This document shows, one piece after another, positions 1 through 9,113 of a stretch of DNA of 64,000 nucleotides. Position 1 is the first letter of the stretch. Each line of letters starts with the position of its first letter. The notes below the pieces were generated by a model that was given only the letters and a program-made list of their open reading frames with translations, was not told where the DNA came from and made no database searches. Position numbers and translations under genes: made by a program. Origin of the DNA: Porticoccus sp963974675 (GTDB taxonomy: Bacteria; Pseudomonadota; Gammaproteobacteria; Pseudomonadales; Porticoccaceae); the NCBI GenBank assembly GCA_963974675.1, contig CAXBDQ010000009.1:31183-95182 (forward strand), read 5' to 3'.

Positions 1-737
1 ACAAGACCCCGCCAATACAGCTGATACTGGCGAGGTATATCGCCTTCAAAGCTGACCCGAAACGCTACGTCTGCTGAACGCCCAAGACGACTAAAGTTAC
101 CGGGCGACATGTCATCACTCATGCCTGTTTTGGCACTGTGACTTTGAATGGGGACCGACCAAAAAGACCCTAATCTGGGCATAATCAAGAAAAACAGTAA
201 CATCAACGGAATCGCCTGTAACAGCAATACGACAGATGTTCTTAAGGGACGAAATGCTTGAGGGGCACCGTCACCTCCTTCAGGAAGACCTTGATACAAG
301 CCCACTAATGCGGCTATAACGAGCAACAAACAACCTAAAATAGAGAGGGAACTGACAATACTTTGGTCAAATAACGCTTGCAGGGCTGCCACAAAAAAAG
401 CCAAGAACACGACCACTAAAGCATCCCTTTGATGCTCCATTTCCAGCAGTTTAAGTATGAAAGCGGAGACCAGAAGCGCCACCATGGGTTCAAGCCCCAC
501 GGGTTTACCGTATTCCAGCAATAATCCCACCAAATACAGTGCCAGCAGCCCATATTTAACTATTCGCCCGGGGGTAGACCAAACCCCACGATAACGCTGC
601 ACTTGCCAGATGATTGCCACAACAGCGGCCAGTAAAACCCAACGTGGCAAATGCCCCACGTGAAGTAAAATGACGGTAGTAAATGCGGTTAACAACCAAA
701 CCAAGGCATGTCTTTGGATTTGCCAGACGGGTATCAT
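1..737 (-). CDS. TgpA-like transglutaminase membrane protein, N-terminal part (runs off the window)
   Basis: The reading frame opens at an ATG at 737 and stays open to the window edge, giving about 245 residues. The translation begins with MIPVWQIQRH and has several hydrophobic segments, as expected for the DUF3488 membrane domain that precedes the periplasmic transglutaminase domain in TgpA-type proteins. The transglutaminase core with its Cys-His-Asp triad would lie beyond position 1 and is not seen. The start overlaps the stop of the DUF58 gene in an ATGA, so the two are translationally coupled. The moxR-DUF58-tgpA order is the usual one for this operon. TgpA of Pseudomonas is essential, but its substrate is not firmly known. 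The identification rests on context, membrane pattern and family resemblance. Confidence 0.8.
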   Translation of the reverse strand, partial: MIPVWQIQRHALVWLLTAFTTVILLHVGHLPRWVLLAAVVAIIWQVQRYRGVWSTPGRIVKYGLLALYLVGLLLEYGKPVGLEPMVALLVSAFILKLLEMEHQRDALVVVFLAFFVAALQALFDQSIVSSLSILGCLLLVIAALVGLYQGLPEGGDGAPQAFRPLRTSVVLLLQAIPLMLLFFLIMPRLGSFWSVPIQSHSAKTGMSDDMSPGNFSRLGRSADVAFRVSFEGDIPRQYQLYWRGL

Positions 738-1777
738 GATACCGCCTTATCCGTACGAGGCTTTGTAGGTTTGCGCTCGTTAGTCCGCTTACTGCCGACG
801 CCCTCATTTGTATGGCTAGGACTTTCAAACAAAGCCAGCTCTGTCAAAAGCCTGAGTTTATGAGTTTCACCGCTGTCCGGTGCTATCTCTATAGCTGGCA
901 ACCTCAAACCGTAATGCTGGTTGGTCACAGCAATCTTCCGCAACTTACCTGTTAGAACAGACAGCCGTGATTCCCTGTCCAACCCTGGCAACGCATCCCA
1001 ATCCAGCCAAATTCGTTCATCTTGATAGTCTGCATAATGTTTGGCGTAGAGTCCCTGCTCTCGGGCATATTGCTTCCAGGCTATTCGTTTCAGAGAATCG
1101 CCGGGTTGATAATGTTTTAAGCCAACAAAATCTTCACTACCTTCATCGTGCTGAAGTGCTCCCTCCCCTCGCCCTGAAGTATTTAAGTGCTCATGTGAAC
1201 CAAATATCGGTCGAGGATAAACAAGACAATTAATATTCAAATCTATTTTGGTCCAGACTCGCAATAGACCCAGTGGATAGACGCTCTCTACCTTTAAACG
1301 TCCGGGATTATAGTGACCGCGTTTGGGTGCCAAAACAGACAACCTGACACGAACATTTTCTTTACCCTGTATGCTCGCAGTCGTTATCTCACCGCCATCA
1401 AATGAAAACCTTAGCCCATTTCGATAACGAGCATGTTTCTGACTCAACATAACTTCTACAGATAAGGTTTCTCCTGTAAACACAGGGGTAGCGTGTACGA
1501 ATGTTATTGATAACCCAGACATGTTGATAAAACTATGCAATATACCCACTAGAAACAGTGCTGTTAAAAGGCAGGTAATGGCAAACACCACATTATTTTC
1601 GTAGTTAGTTGCCACCAGCCAACACAATAAAATAAGCAGAAAAAAATTGAATCCCACCTTCGTAGGAAAGATAAAGAGATTAGAATTTCCGAGAGAAATA
1701 CTGTTTGAAGGGGGAACCCTGCGGTAGGCCCAAAGTAAGAATAGCCGTTGAACCGCTTGACCAAAAGACTTGATCAT
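734..1777 (-). CDS. DUF58 domain protein
   Basis: A 347-residue protein with two adjacent hydrophobic stretches near residues 43-80, followed by a soluble part. Around residues 205-245 it carries the conserved DUF58 signature, including GDSLKRIAWKQYARE, just after an acidic GEGALQHDEGSEDF segment. DUF58 proteins form part of MoxR-linked systems; the fold of the C-terminal half resembles a von Willebrand A domain. Its biochemical role is not known. It sits between moxR (51 bp upstream) and the tgpA-like gene, which it overlaps by 4 bp, so the three should be co-transcribed. The MoxR ATPase probably acts on this protein or on a complex that contains it (inference). Confidence 0.9.
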   Translation of the reverse strand: MIKSFGQAVQRLFLLWAYRRVPPSNSISLGNSNLFIFPTKVGFNFFLLILLCWLVATNYENNVVFAITCLLTALFLVGILHSFINMSGLSITFVHATPVFTGETLSVEVMLSQKHARYRNGLRFSFDGGEITTASIQGKENVRVRLSVLAPKRGHYNPGRLKVESVYPLGLLRVWTKIDLNINCLVYPRPIFGSHEHLNTSGRGEGALQHDEGSEDFVGLKHYQPGDSLKRIAWKQYAREQGLYAKHYADYQDERIWLDWDALPGLDRESRLSVLTGKLRKIAVTNQHYGLRLPAIEIAPDSGETHKLRLLTELALFESPSHTNEGVGSKRTNERKPTKPRTDKAVS

Positions 1778-1828
1778 CTGACAGGCCTTTGATGGATAAT
1801 AATGCCCCCTATACCCGTATCTTTGAGC

Positions 1829-2746
1829 CTAAATAATATCCACTGCATTCAGTGCTTTCTGTACCAGAACCTCTCCAGCTTGGCTGGATTGCTCCATTGA
1901 GCCCTTTAACCGATGCCCGGCTACACCGGGCATAATTGTCTGAATATCCTCGGGAATCACGTAACTTCTCCCCTGTATCAACGCCCAAGCCCGTGCACAT
2001 TGCAAAACCGCCAAGGCTCCTCGAGGTGATAACCCACACTGAAATGAAGTATCAGTACGAGTGAACAGAACCAGACGTTGAAGGTAATCTACCAAACTAT
2101 CCGATACTTTTATCTGTAGAACCTGCTGCTGAATTTTCAGCAATTGTTGTGAAGAAATGACGGTAGGGATTCCTGCTATCAATGTTCGAGGATCTGCACC
2201 TAATAGCATTTCTCGCTCTGACACTGGATCGGGATAGCCTAACTCAACACGCATTAAGAAACGGTCAAGTTGAGATTCCGGTAATGGAAAAGTGCCAGCT
2301 TGTGTTGATGGATTCTGGGTAGCAATAACAAAAAAAGGCTTGGGCAAATCCCGTGTCTCGCCTTCAATGGTTACCTGCCCTTCCGCCATCGCTTCTAATA
2401 ATGCACTTTGAGTTTTTGGCGTGGTTCGATTAATTTCGTCGGCTAGTAATAGCTGGTTGAAAATTGGGCCAGGGTGAAACTCAAACTGTGCCTTATTGCG
2501 ATCATAAACAGACACTCCGAGAATATCGGCGGGCAATAAATCACTGGTGAACTGAATTCGACTAAAAGAAAGGCCCAATACCTTGGCTAAGGTATGGGCC
2601 ATCGTCGTTTTACCCATTCCGGGTAAATCTTCAATCAGCAAATGCCCCTGAGCAAACAGGCAGGCCAGCGATAACCTTATTTGTTGTTGTTTACCCAGTA
2701 GAACTTTACTGACATTGGAAACAATCTGATCTACAGCTTTTTGCAT
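1829..2746 (-). CDS. MoxR family AAA+ ATPase
   Basis: A 305-residue AAA+ ATPase of the MoxR class. It has a Walker A motif GMGKTT at residues 43-48, a Walker B LADEIN at 101-106 and a C-terminal lid region, which is the full usual length. MoxR proteins act as chaperone-like remodelling ATPases, often paired with VWA or DUF58 partners that deliver substrates. It is the first gene of a moxR-DUF58-tgpA operon. The 51-bp gap to metZ upstream on the same strand has no visible terminator, so read-through from the purF-metZ transcript is possible. Confidence 0.93.
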   Translation of the reverse strand: MQKAVDQIVSNVSKVLLGKQQQIRLSLACLFAQGHLLIEDLPGMGKTTMAHTLAKVLGLSFSRIQFTSDLLPADILGVSVYDRNKAQFEFHPGPIFNQLLLADEINRTTPKTQSALLEAMAEGQVTIEGETRDLPKPFFVIATQNPSTQAGTFPLPESQLDRFLMRVELGYPDPVSEREMLLGADPRTLIAGIPTVISSQQLLKIQQQVLQIKVSDSLVDYLQRLVLFTRTDTSFQCGLSPRGALAVLQCARAWALIQGRSYVIPEDIQTIMPGVAGHRLKGSMEQSSQAGEVLVQKALNAVDII

Positions 2747-2797
2747 TAAATCCGGACTCCGCCTATGTCACAAAGTGTCACGAAACGAACCAGCGGA

Positions 2798-3997
2798 TTA
2801 AATCGCCGAGAGTCCCCGTGAGAGATCTGCTTTAATATCTTTTATATCTTCCAGGCCTACAGCAATACGGATAAGATTTTCAGTGATCCCTGTCTCGGCT
2901 TTCTGTTCGTCACTTAAACGACCGTGAGTCGTGGTCGCTGGGTGTACGATGGTGGTTTTGGCATCACCCAAGTTGGCTGTTAATGACAACACCTGAGTGT
3001 TATCGATCACCTTCCAGGCTTGCTCTCGCCCTCCCTTAACTCGGAAAGACAGCACACCGCCAAAGGCACGTTGTTGCTTGGCAGCCAGCGCATGACCTGG
3101 GTGATCAGGTAAACCGGCATAGAATACTTTTTCAACCTGAGGTTGCTGCTGTAACCACTGGGCAAGTTCGAGAGCACTGGCTGAATGAGCATCCATCCGC
3201 AATCGAAGGGTTTCTAAACCTTTGAGGAACACCCAGGCATTAAACGGACTCATAGTTGGCCCAGCACTGCGAATAAACGATAGCACCTCACCCACTAATT
3301 CACTGCGGCCGGCAACAACACCGCCCATACAGCGACCCTGTCCATCCAAGTACTTTGTGGCAGAGTGAACCACTAGATCAGCACCCAACTCCAATGGCCG
3401 TTGCAGCGCCGGTGTACAAAAACAGTTGTCCACCACCAAAAGCGCATTATTGCTATGGGCTAATTCGGCTAATAAAGGAATATCTGCCACATCACACAAA
3501 GGATTGGACGGCGTTTCCAAAAACAGTATCTTGGTTTCAGGGCGGATGGCTTGCTGCCATTGATCTGGCTCTGTGAGAGAGGCAAAGGTTGTTTTAATGC
3601 CAAACCGTGCCAGATACTTATCCAACAATACGGTGGTCGTGCCAAATACATTTCGCGAACAAAGGATATGATCGCCAGACTCTAACAAGCCGATACAAGT
3701 ACTGAGAATAGCCGCCATGCCAGAAGAGGTAGCAACTGCCTGTTCCGCACCTTCTAATGCCGCGATACGCTCTTCAAACATACGCACTGTGGGATTGGTA
3801 TAGCGAGAATAAACGTTACCCGATTGCTCTCCAGAGAAACGTGCGGCGGCTTCTGCCGCGTTTTCGAATACATAGCTAGATGTCAGGAACAAAGGCTCGC
3901 AATGCTCTCCTTCTGCTGTCCTCACATGACCAGTTCGAATTGCCAGAGTATCTAACCCAGCTCCGGCCAAAGGGTCATTAATGTCATCGATTGTCAT
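2798..3997 (-). CDS. metZ: O-succinylhomoserine sulfhydrylase
   Basis: A 399-residue PLP enzyme of the Cys/Met metabolism family. The PLP lysine lies in SATKYLDG (Lys215), and the SSGMAA and SRYTNPT motifs are typical. MetZ converts O-succinylhomoserine and sulfide directly to homocysteine, bypassing cystathionine, and acts in the cytosol in methionine synthesis. It lies 14 bp downstream of purF, the arrangement known from Pseudomonas, where purF-metZ is a fixed pair. That context favours MetZ over the related cystathionine gamma-synthase or O-acetylhomoserine sulfhydrylase, which sequence alone separates less surely. Confidence 0.9.
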   Translation of the reverse strand: MTIDDINDPLAGAGLDTLAIRTGHVRTAEGEHCEPLFLTSSYVFENAAEAAARFSGEQSGNVYSRYTNPTVRMFEERIAALEGAEQAVATSSGMAAILSTCIGLLESGDHILCSRNVFGTTTVLLDKYLARFGIKTTFASLTEPDQWQQAIRPETKILFLETPSNPLCDVADIPLLAELAHSNNALLVVDNCFCTPALQRPLELGADLVVHSATKYLDGQGRCMGGVVAGRSELVGEVLSFIRSAGPTMSPFNAWVFLKGLETLRLRMDAHSASALELAQWLQQQPQVEKVFYAGLPDHPGHALAAKQQRAFGGVLSFRVKGGREQAWKVIDNTQVLSLTANLGDAKTTIVHPATTTHGRLSDEQKAETGITENLIRIAVGLEDIKDIKADLSRGLSAI

Positions 3998-4011
3998 TTG
4001 TTCAGTCCAGT

Positions 4012-5550
4012 TTAGATTTCGGGGTCGGAATTATGCAGACCAATCACCTCATCGAGTGCTGAGTTTTTAGCACTACCTTCACCGTTTTTTGCACTATCGT
4101 TTCGATTTGCTTCGAGTTTTTGGAGATAAACATCATCCACATCACCCGTGACATAAATATTATCAAATACCGCGCAATCAAATTGCGTTATGTCGCTATT
4201 ACCCTCTTTGGCACTTTCCACAAGATCCTCTAAATCCTGGTAGATCAAACAATCAGCCCCTATCAGTTCTGCAATTTCTTGTTCAGTTCGATTATGAGCA
4301 ATCAACTCCTGAGCAGAGGGCATATCAATGCCATAGACATTCGGGTAACGAACGGGTGGCGCCGCCGATGCAATGTAAACCTTATTTGCTCCCGCATCTC
4401 GAGCCATTTGAATAATTTCTTTTGAGGTGGTTCCACGAACGATTGAATCATCGACTAACAGAACATTTTTGCCTTGAAACTCCAACTTCACCGGATTAAG
4501 TTTCTGTCGTACTGATTTTTTTCGCTCTTTTTGTCCCGGCATAATAAAGGTTCGCCCGATATAACGGTTCTTCATAAACCCTTCTCGAAACTTGATACCC
4601 AGAGTCTCAGCAATGGATTGAGCAGAAACTCGACTAGTATCAGGAATAGGTATAACCACATCAATATCATTATTTGGGTAGAGGCGAAGTATTTTTTCGG
4701 CCAGTTTTTCTCCCATTCTTAATCGGCATTTGTACACCGATATGTTGTCAATAATAGAATCAGGGCGGGCAAAGTAAACATGTTCGAAGATACAGGGCAT
4801 AAGCTGTGGATTTTCAGCACACTGCTTCAAATGCAACTCCCCCTGTTCATCCACATACAGAGCTTCACCCGGAGCCAGGTCACGAACCAGTTTAAAGCCG
4901 AGCACATCCATGGCCACACTTTCTGAAGCCACCATGTATTCCATCCCCTGATCTGTCTCACGCTGACCGTAAGCCAAAGGTCGGATACCATGAGGATCAC
5001 GAAATGCCACCATGCCATAGCTGGCGATCATCCCTACAACAGCATAGGCACCACGACAACGAAGGTGAACTCGACGAACCGCTTCAAAAATATCCTTGGG
5101 TGTTGGCTGAAGCTTCCCTTGCAGGAGCAATTCATGGGCAAAAACATTCAGTAATGCTTCTGAATCTGAATCAGTATTAATATGACGTAAATCTGATTTG
5201 AACAGCAGCTTCATCAGCTCATCGGTATTGGTCAGGTTACCGTTATGAGCCATGCAAATCCCATAGGGAGAATTCACATAAAATGGCTGCGCAAGCGCCG
5301 GTCCTGAACTACCAGCCGTGGGGTAACGAACATGGCCGATACCCATGTTGCCCTCAAGTTGGGCCATATGACGAGAGTGAAAAACATCTTTCACCAAACC
5401 AACACTTTTGCGTTGGCTAAAGTGGCCTTTGTAGCAGGTCATTATACCTGCGGCATCCTGACCTCGATGCTGAAGCATGGTCAACGCATCATAAAGCTGA
5501 AGGTTAACATCAGTATTGATATTACCAAAAATTCCGACTACACCACACAT
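4012..5550 (-). CDS. purF: Amidophosphoribosyltransferase
   Basis: A 512-residue enzyme that makes phosphoribosylamine from PRPP and glutamine, the first committed step of purine synthesis. The N-terminal Ntn glutaminase domain begins MCGVVGIFG, with Cys2 as the nucleophile exposed after Met removal. The phosphoribosyltransferase domain has the PRPP loop VLLVDDSIVRGTT at residues 363-375. Length matches the gammaproteobacterial enzymes (about 500 residues). The last 30 residues or so are low-complexity and polar, slightly longer than usual. It follows cvpA by 54 bp and precedes metZ, the common cvpA-purF order. Confidence 0.97.
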   Translation of the reverse strand: MCGVVGIFGNINTDVNLQLYDALTMLQHRGQDAAGIMTCYKGHFSQRKSVGLVKDVFHSRHMAQLEGNMGIGHVRYPTAGSSGPALAQPFYVNSPYGICMAHNGNLTNTDELMKLLFKSDLRHINTDSDSEALLNVFAHELLLQGKLQPTPKDIFEAVRRVHLRCRGAYAVVGMIASYGMVAFRDPHGIRPLAYGQRETDQGMEYMVASESVAMDVLGFKLVRDLAPGEALYVDEQGELHLKQCAENPQLMPCIFEHVYFARPDSIIDNISVYKCRLRMGEKLAEKILRLYPNNDIDVVIPIPDTSRVSAQSIAETLGIKFREGFMKNRYIGRTFIMPGQKERKKSVRQKLNPVKLEFQGKNVLLVDDSIVRGTTSKEIIQMARDAGANKVYIASAAPPVRYPNVYGIDMPSAQELIAHNRTEQEIAELIGADCLIYQDLEDLVESAKEGNSDITQFDCAVFDNIYVTGDVDDVYLQKLEANRNDSAKNGEGSAKNSALDEVIGLHNSDPEI

Positions 5551-5604
5551 GGGCCAGGCAACCTCTTTAAACGGCTATTTACTGCTGAATTCGTACCTGC
5601 TCAC

Positions 5605-6099
5605 TTAGAGCAGGTTCTTCAAAAAGTTCAATACCGCTGTGCCTGTCTCCCTGGCCCAGTCCTCGTACTGCATAAAATAGGGGATTAATGTGGATTCTAT
5701 CCACCACTGGTCTTCCGTTACCGGCAACATTTTTGGCAAAATAATCAAAATTACCATCAGAATCACTAAACCACGGACAAGACCAAAAAACATACCCAAC
5801 AATCGGTCTGTACCTGATAGTCCTGTCGCTTGAATCAGCTTTCCCAATAGGTAATTTAAAATACTTCCAACAATTAGGACGGCCACAAATAAGCTCACCC
5901 AAGCTGCAAGCATCCTCAGGGATGGTGTATCTATCCAATCCGTCATAAGAGCAGCAAGTTGATCATGGAAGATAGATGCAACAATCGCTGCGGTAAGCCA
6001 TATCAATAGTGAAACAGCTTCTTTTACAAAGCCCCGCACTACGCTGATCAATGTAGACAAACCCAATACAGCAATAATGGCCCAGTCAGCCCAAGTCAT
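5605..6099 (-). CDS. cvpA: CvpA family membrane protein
   Basis: A 164-residue inner-membrane protein with four predicted transmembrane segments (roughly residues 5-20, 28-45, 64-88 and 103-123) and the conserved N-terminal WADWAII...STLISVVRGFVKE pattern of the CvpA family. CvpA was named for colicin V production; its true role is linked to envelope and bile-salt resistance and is not settled. It lies directly upstream of purF, as in E. coli and Pseudomonas. The ATG at 6099 follows a short leader, and a SPOR gene lies 98 bp further upstream. Confidence 0.93.
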   Translation of the reverse strand: MTWADWAIIAVLGLSTLISVVRGFVKEAVSLLIWLTAAIVASIFHDQLAALMTDWIDTPSLRMLAAWVSLFVAVLIVGSILNYLLGKLIQATGLSGTDRLLGMFFGLVRGLVILMVILIILPKMLPVTEDQWWIESTLIPYFMQYEDWARETGTAVLNFLKNLL

Positions 6100-6197
6100 G
6101 ATTTTTTGCCCTATAAATATTTAAAAGGTACACATTTGGAAGCTTCAGATGATCAAAACGACTAAGAGCGAAAGTGTAACAGAGTGCTTGTCCAAGA

Positions 6198-6725
6198 TCA
6201 GGGTTCAAAACGTATCAAGAGCGAATCCACACCATATTTTTTGTCTATCGCTGATTTTTCCTGAACCAGTTTTTTCTTCAAAACCTTCGGGCCCACAAAA
6301 ACACGGCTAAGGGTGCCCTTGCTGTCTTTTTTCTCTCTAATAAAAGCTCGATAATCATCTTTTAAAAGGCTGTTGACTAAATCGTTAGCTGCCGTCTTAT
6401 CTCGAAAACTCCCCACCTGTAAAACCCAGCTCACGGGAACACCATCAGAAGAAAGTGACGGAGCTTCCTCCTCAAGAGATTCACCCTGTGAGTCGGTATC
6501 CTGTCCAAACTGAAACATCTCTTCATCTGGCTTGGCAGGAGTAATATTTTCTGGCCTAACTGGCTGGGACACTATGGCGGGTTGAATTTCCGGCATAGCC
6601 GGGATTTGAGATTGGGTATTTACTGTTCTATCACCTGAGAAATCGAACACTAAGGCAACAACAACAATTGCCATGGCAACCAAGACAAAGGCACCCACAA
6701 TTCTTTGCTTTAAGCTTTCATTCAC
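6198..6725 (-). CDS. SPOR domain protein (DedD-like)
   Basis: A 175-residue bitopic protein: a short cytoplasmic start, one transmembrane helix at about residues 10-28, a polar Pro/Glu-rich linker, and a C-terminal SPOR domain from about residue 98 (SWVLQVGSFRDKTAANDLVNSL onward, shown here only in part by its VGSF core). SPOR domains bind denuded glycan strands at the division septum. Position between folC and cvpA matches DedD in E. coli and its counterpart in Pseudomonas. The function in late cell division is inferred from the domain and context. Confidence 0.88.
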   Translation of the reverse strand: MNESLKQRIVGAFVLVAMAIVVVALVFDFSGDRTVNTQSQIPAMPEIQPAIVSQPVRPENITPAKPDEEMFQFGQDTDSQGESLEEEAPSLSSDGVPVSWVLQVGSFRDKTAANDLVNSLLKDDYRAFIREKKDSKGTLSRVFVGPKVLKKKLVQEKSAIDKKYGVDSLLIRFEP

Positions 6726-6765
6726 TCTCTACTCTCCCTGCCCTGCTTTTTACAACTAAGGGCTC

Positions 6766-8148
6766 TCACCCAAGACTCTCTAGCCAATTTAATACAGGCC
6801 CCACAGTAAAAAAAGATCCGAAAACCACCACAGTATCTCCAGCTTTTGCACTAGCTAAAGCCGCATGAATAGCTGCCACTGGAGAGGACTGTTCAACGAC
6901 ATGTTCTACTTCAGCGATACGACCACATTGTACATCTGACTGACTGTTTATTACCCTGGCATTGTACGGTTCATCATTATACTGATTATCACGGAACAAC
7001 TTTTTTTTACTCTGCTTTTCTTGGTACAACATAGACACCATACTTTGTGCCGTAGCAGCTCGAGCCTGACCCGGAATATCACAGAAATACCATGACTTTA
7101 CCCTAGGTATCATTGGCTCAAGAATAGCAGGGATATCTTTATCCGACATAATCCCCACTACCGCAATGACTTTATCATTTAATGATGACAACCGTTGTGC
7201 CAAGAGCCCTGCGGCCTGAGGGTTGTGCGCTACATCCAGTATTATTTTGATACCATCGACTGAAATTTGTTGATAACGACCTCTCAGTTGTACTTGGTTC
7301 AACCCCGCTTCAATCGTCAATGCTGAAATATTAGAATCTAACAGGTTCACCGCCTGTAGTGAACAGGCAACACTAACAGGAGGAAGCAGCGTTTTGTTAA
7401 CCACACCAAATTGTGAAAAAGAAAAATCTCGTCCATTTAAAAACAACTGCGCACCTATTTTATTTGCCGCTGCCAACAAACCGGGTATTGGGTTTTCATC
7501 GCCATAAATAAGGGGACGCCCTTCTCTTCCAATAGCTGCTTTTTCTGCCGCTATAACGTTCAAGTCACTGCCAAGCCAGTCCTGATGATCCAATGCAATA
7601 CTGGTCACAATAGATATATCAGGAGCTATGACATTAACAGCATCAAGACGTCCACCCAGCCCCACTTCCAACACAGCCACATCCAATTTTGCCTCAGCCA
7701 AAATCATCAGGGCAGCCAAGGTGCCAAATTCAAAATAACTCAAACTGACGTCATCACGAGCAGACTCGATACGCTCAAAAGCGGCACAAATAGCCTCATC
7801 ACTTACTGGCTGGCCGTTGATATTGATACGCTCGTTGTAGTCAATAAAGTGAGGTGAAGTATAGGTTCCTACCTGATACCCGGCAGCCCTCAAAATACTA
7901 TCAATGGCCGCGACACAAGAACCTTTACCATTGGTACCTGCAACAGTAATCACCTTGCTCGCAGGGCTAAGATTTATAGGGGGAACATTTGTATCAGGCG
8001 TATTTGTGGGATCTGAATCCGAACACCCAGAAGGCAAAAAACCGAGCTGCTTTGCAACTCGGCTTATGCGATCAAGCCCAAGCTCTATCTCTGTTGGGTG
8101 CCTTGTCTCTAAAAGACTAAGCCATTTACTCAGTGTTTGCTGCGACAT
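6766..8148 (-). CDS. folC: Bifunctional dihydrofolate/folylpolyglutamate synthase
   Basis: A Mur-ligase-family enzyme that adds glutamate to dihydropteroate and then extends the polyglutamate tail of folates. The P-loop GTNGKGS falls at residues 71-77, and VGLGGRLDAVN and DVAHNPQA are the family's later motifs. The frame is open from a TTG at 8187, but the ATG at 8148 is preferred: it gives 460 residues and cuts the overlap with accD from 62 to 23 bp. The ribosome-binding site before either start is weak. An insert of about 25 residues rich in Ser, Asp and Thr precedes the P-loop. The accD-folC pair is conserved in gammaproteobacteria. Confidence 0.93.
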   Translation of the reverse strand: MSQQTLSKWLSLLETRHPTEIELGLDRISRVAKQLGFLPSGCSDSDPTNTPDTNVPPINLSPASKVITVAGTNGKGSCVAAIDSILRAAGYQVGTYTSPHFIDYNERININGQPVSDEAICAAFERIESARDDVSLSYFEFGTLAALMILAEAKLDVAVLEVGLGGRLDAVNVIAPDISIVTSIALDHQDWLGSDLNVIAAEKAAIGREGRPLIYGDENPIPGLLAAANKIGAQLFLNGRDFSFSQFGVVNKTLLPPVSVACSLQAVNLLDSNISALTIEAGLNQVQLRGRYQQISVDGIKIILDVAHNPQAAGLLAQRLSSLNDKVIAVVGIMSDKDIPAILEPMIPRVKSWYFCDIPGQARAATAQSMVSMLYQEKQSKKKLFRDNQYNDEPYNARVINSQSDVQCGRIAEVEHVVEQSSPVAAIHAALASAKAGDTVVVFGSFFTVGPVLNWLESLG

Positions 8149-9019
8149 CGGAACAATCTGTTTCTGGGCGACCAGTGAACTTGGCAAGTAGAGAAGCCAG
8201 AGTCGCGCGCATTTCTAGCCGATGAATAATCATATCGATTGCCCCATGCTCAAGTAGAAATTCCGCCCGCTGAAAACCTTTGGGGAGTTTCTGGCGAATG
8301 GTTTGCTCAATAATATTAGGACCAGCAAATCCAGCTCGAGCACCAGGCTCGGCGGCATTGATATCACCAAGTAACGCCAAACTTGCGGAAACCCCGCCGT
8401 AAACGGGGTCAGTCATCACCGAAATATAGGGTATACCCTGTGCTTTTAATTTTTCAATTACGGCACTGGTCTTGGCCATCTGCATTAGAGAGATCAACGC
8501 TTCCTGCATACGGGCGCCCCCAGTTGCAGAAAAACAAATCATAGGGATGTTGTCTTCAAGTGAAACTTGAGCAGCACGGGTAAAACGTTCACCAACCACG
8601 TAACCCATAGAGCCACCATGGAAAGCGAACTCAAAGGCAACTGCAACTACTGGCATACCATTCAAGGTGCCTTTCATGGCAACTAAAGCATCGTCTTCAC
8701 CCGTCGCCTTTTGAGCAGCGGAGAGACGATCTTTGTACTTCTTGATATCTCTGAATTTAAGACGATCAATTGGCTTCACATCTGTAGCTAATTCCTGACG
8801 GCCCTCAGCATCCAAAAAAATATCTAATCGACGCCGGGCGCCAACTCTTAAGTGATGCTCACATTTTGGGCAAACATCCAGATTTTTTTCGAGCTCTGGA
8901 CGGTATAACGGAGCGCTACATTTGGGACATTTTGTCCATACTCCTTCAGGAACACTTTGTGTACGGTCCTTTTTCTGGGTCGCAGGTCCTTTGGGACGAA
9001 TTTTTTCCAGCCAGCTCAT
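8126..9019 (-). CDS. accD: Acetyl-CoA carboxylase carboxyltransferase subunit beta
   Basis: A 297-residue subunit that, with AccA, transfers the carboxyl group from biotin to acetyl-CoA to make malonyl-CoA for fatty-acid synthesis. The N-terminal zinc ribbon is intact with Cys31, Cys34, Cys50 and Cys53, and the crotonase-like carboxyltransferase domain contains SATGGARMQE and the GGVSAS segment. Length is usual. Its 3' end overlaps the folC start. The trpA gene lies 94 bp upstream on the same strand, so accD may belong to the trp transcript or have a promoter in that gap. Confidence 0.97.
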   Translation of the reverse strand: MSWLEKIRPKGPATQKKDRTQSVPEGVWTKCPKCSAPLYRPELEKNLDVCPKCEHHLRVGARRRLDIFLDAEGRQELATDVKPIDRLKFRDIKKYKDRLSAAQKATGEDDALVAMKGTLNGMPVVAVAFEFAFHGGSMGYVVGERFTRAAQVSLEDNIPMICFSATGGARMQEALISLMQMAKTSAVIEKLKAQGIPYISVMTDPVYGGVSASLALLGDINAAEPGARAGFAGPNIIEQTIRQKLPKGFQRAEFLLEHGAIDMIIHRLEMRATLASLLAKFTGRPETDCSDVAANTE

Positions 9020-9113
9020 ATTGTTTCCGTTAGCTCAATTTTTAGTTAACTACCGTACTTAGTATTTTATTATCTACTACTCAGTGATCCACTACTGAAA
9101 AACCCGCACTGAA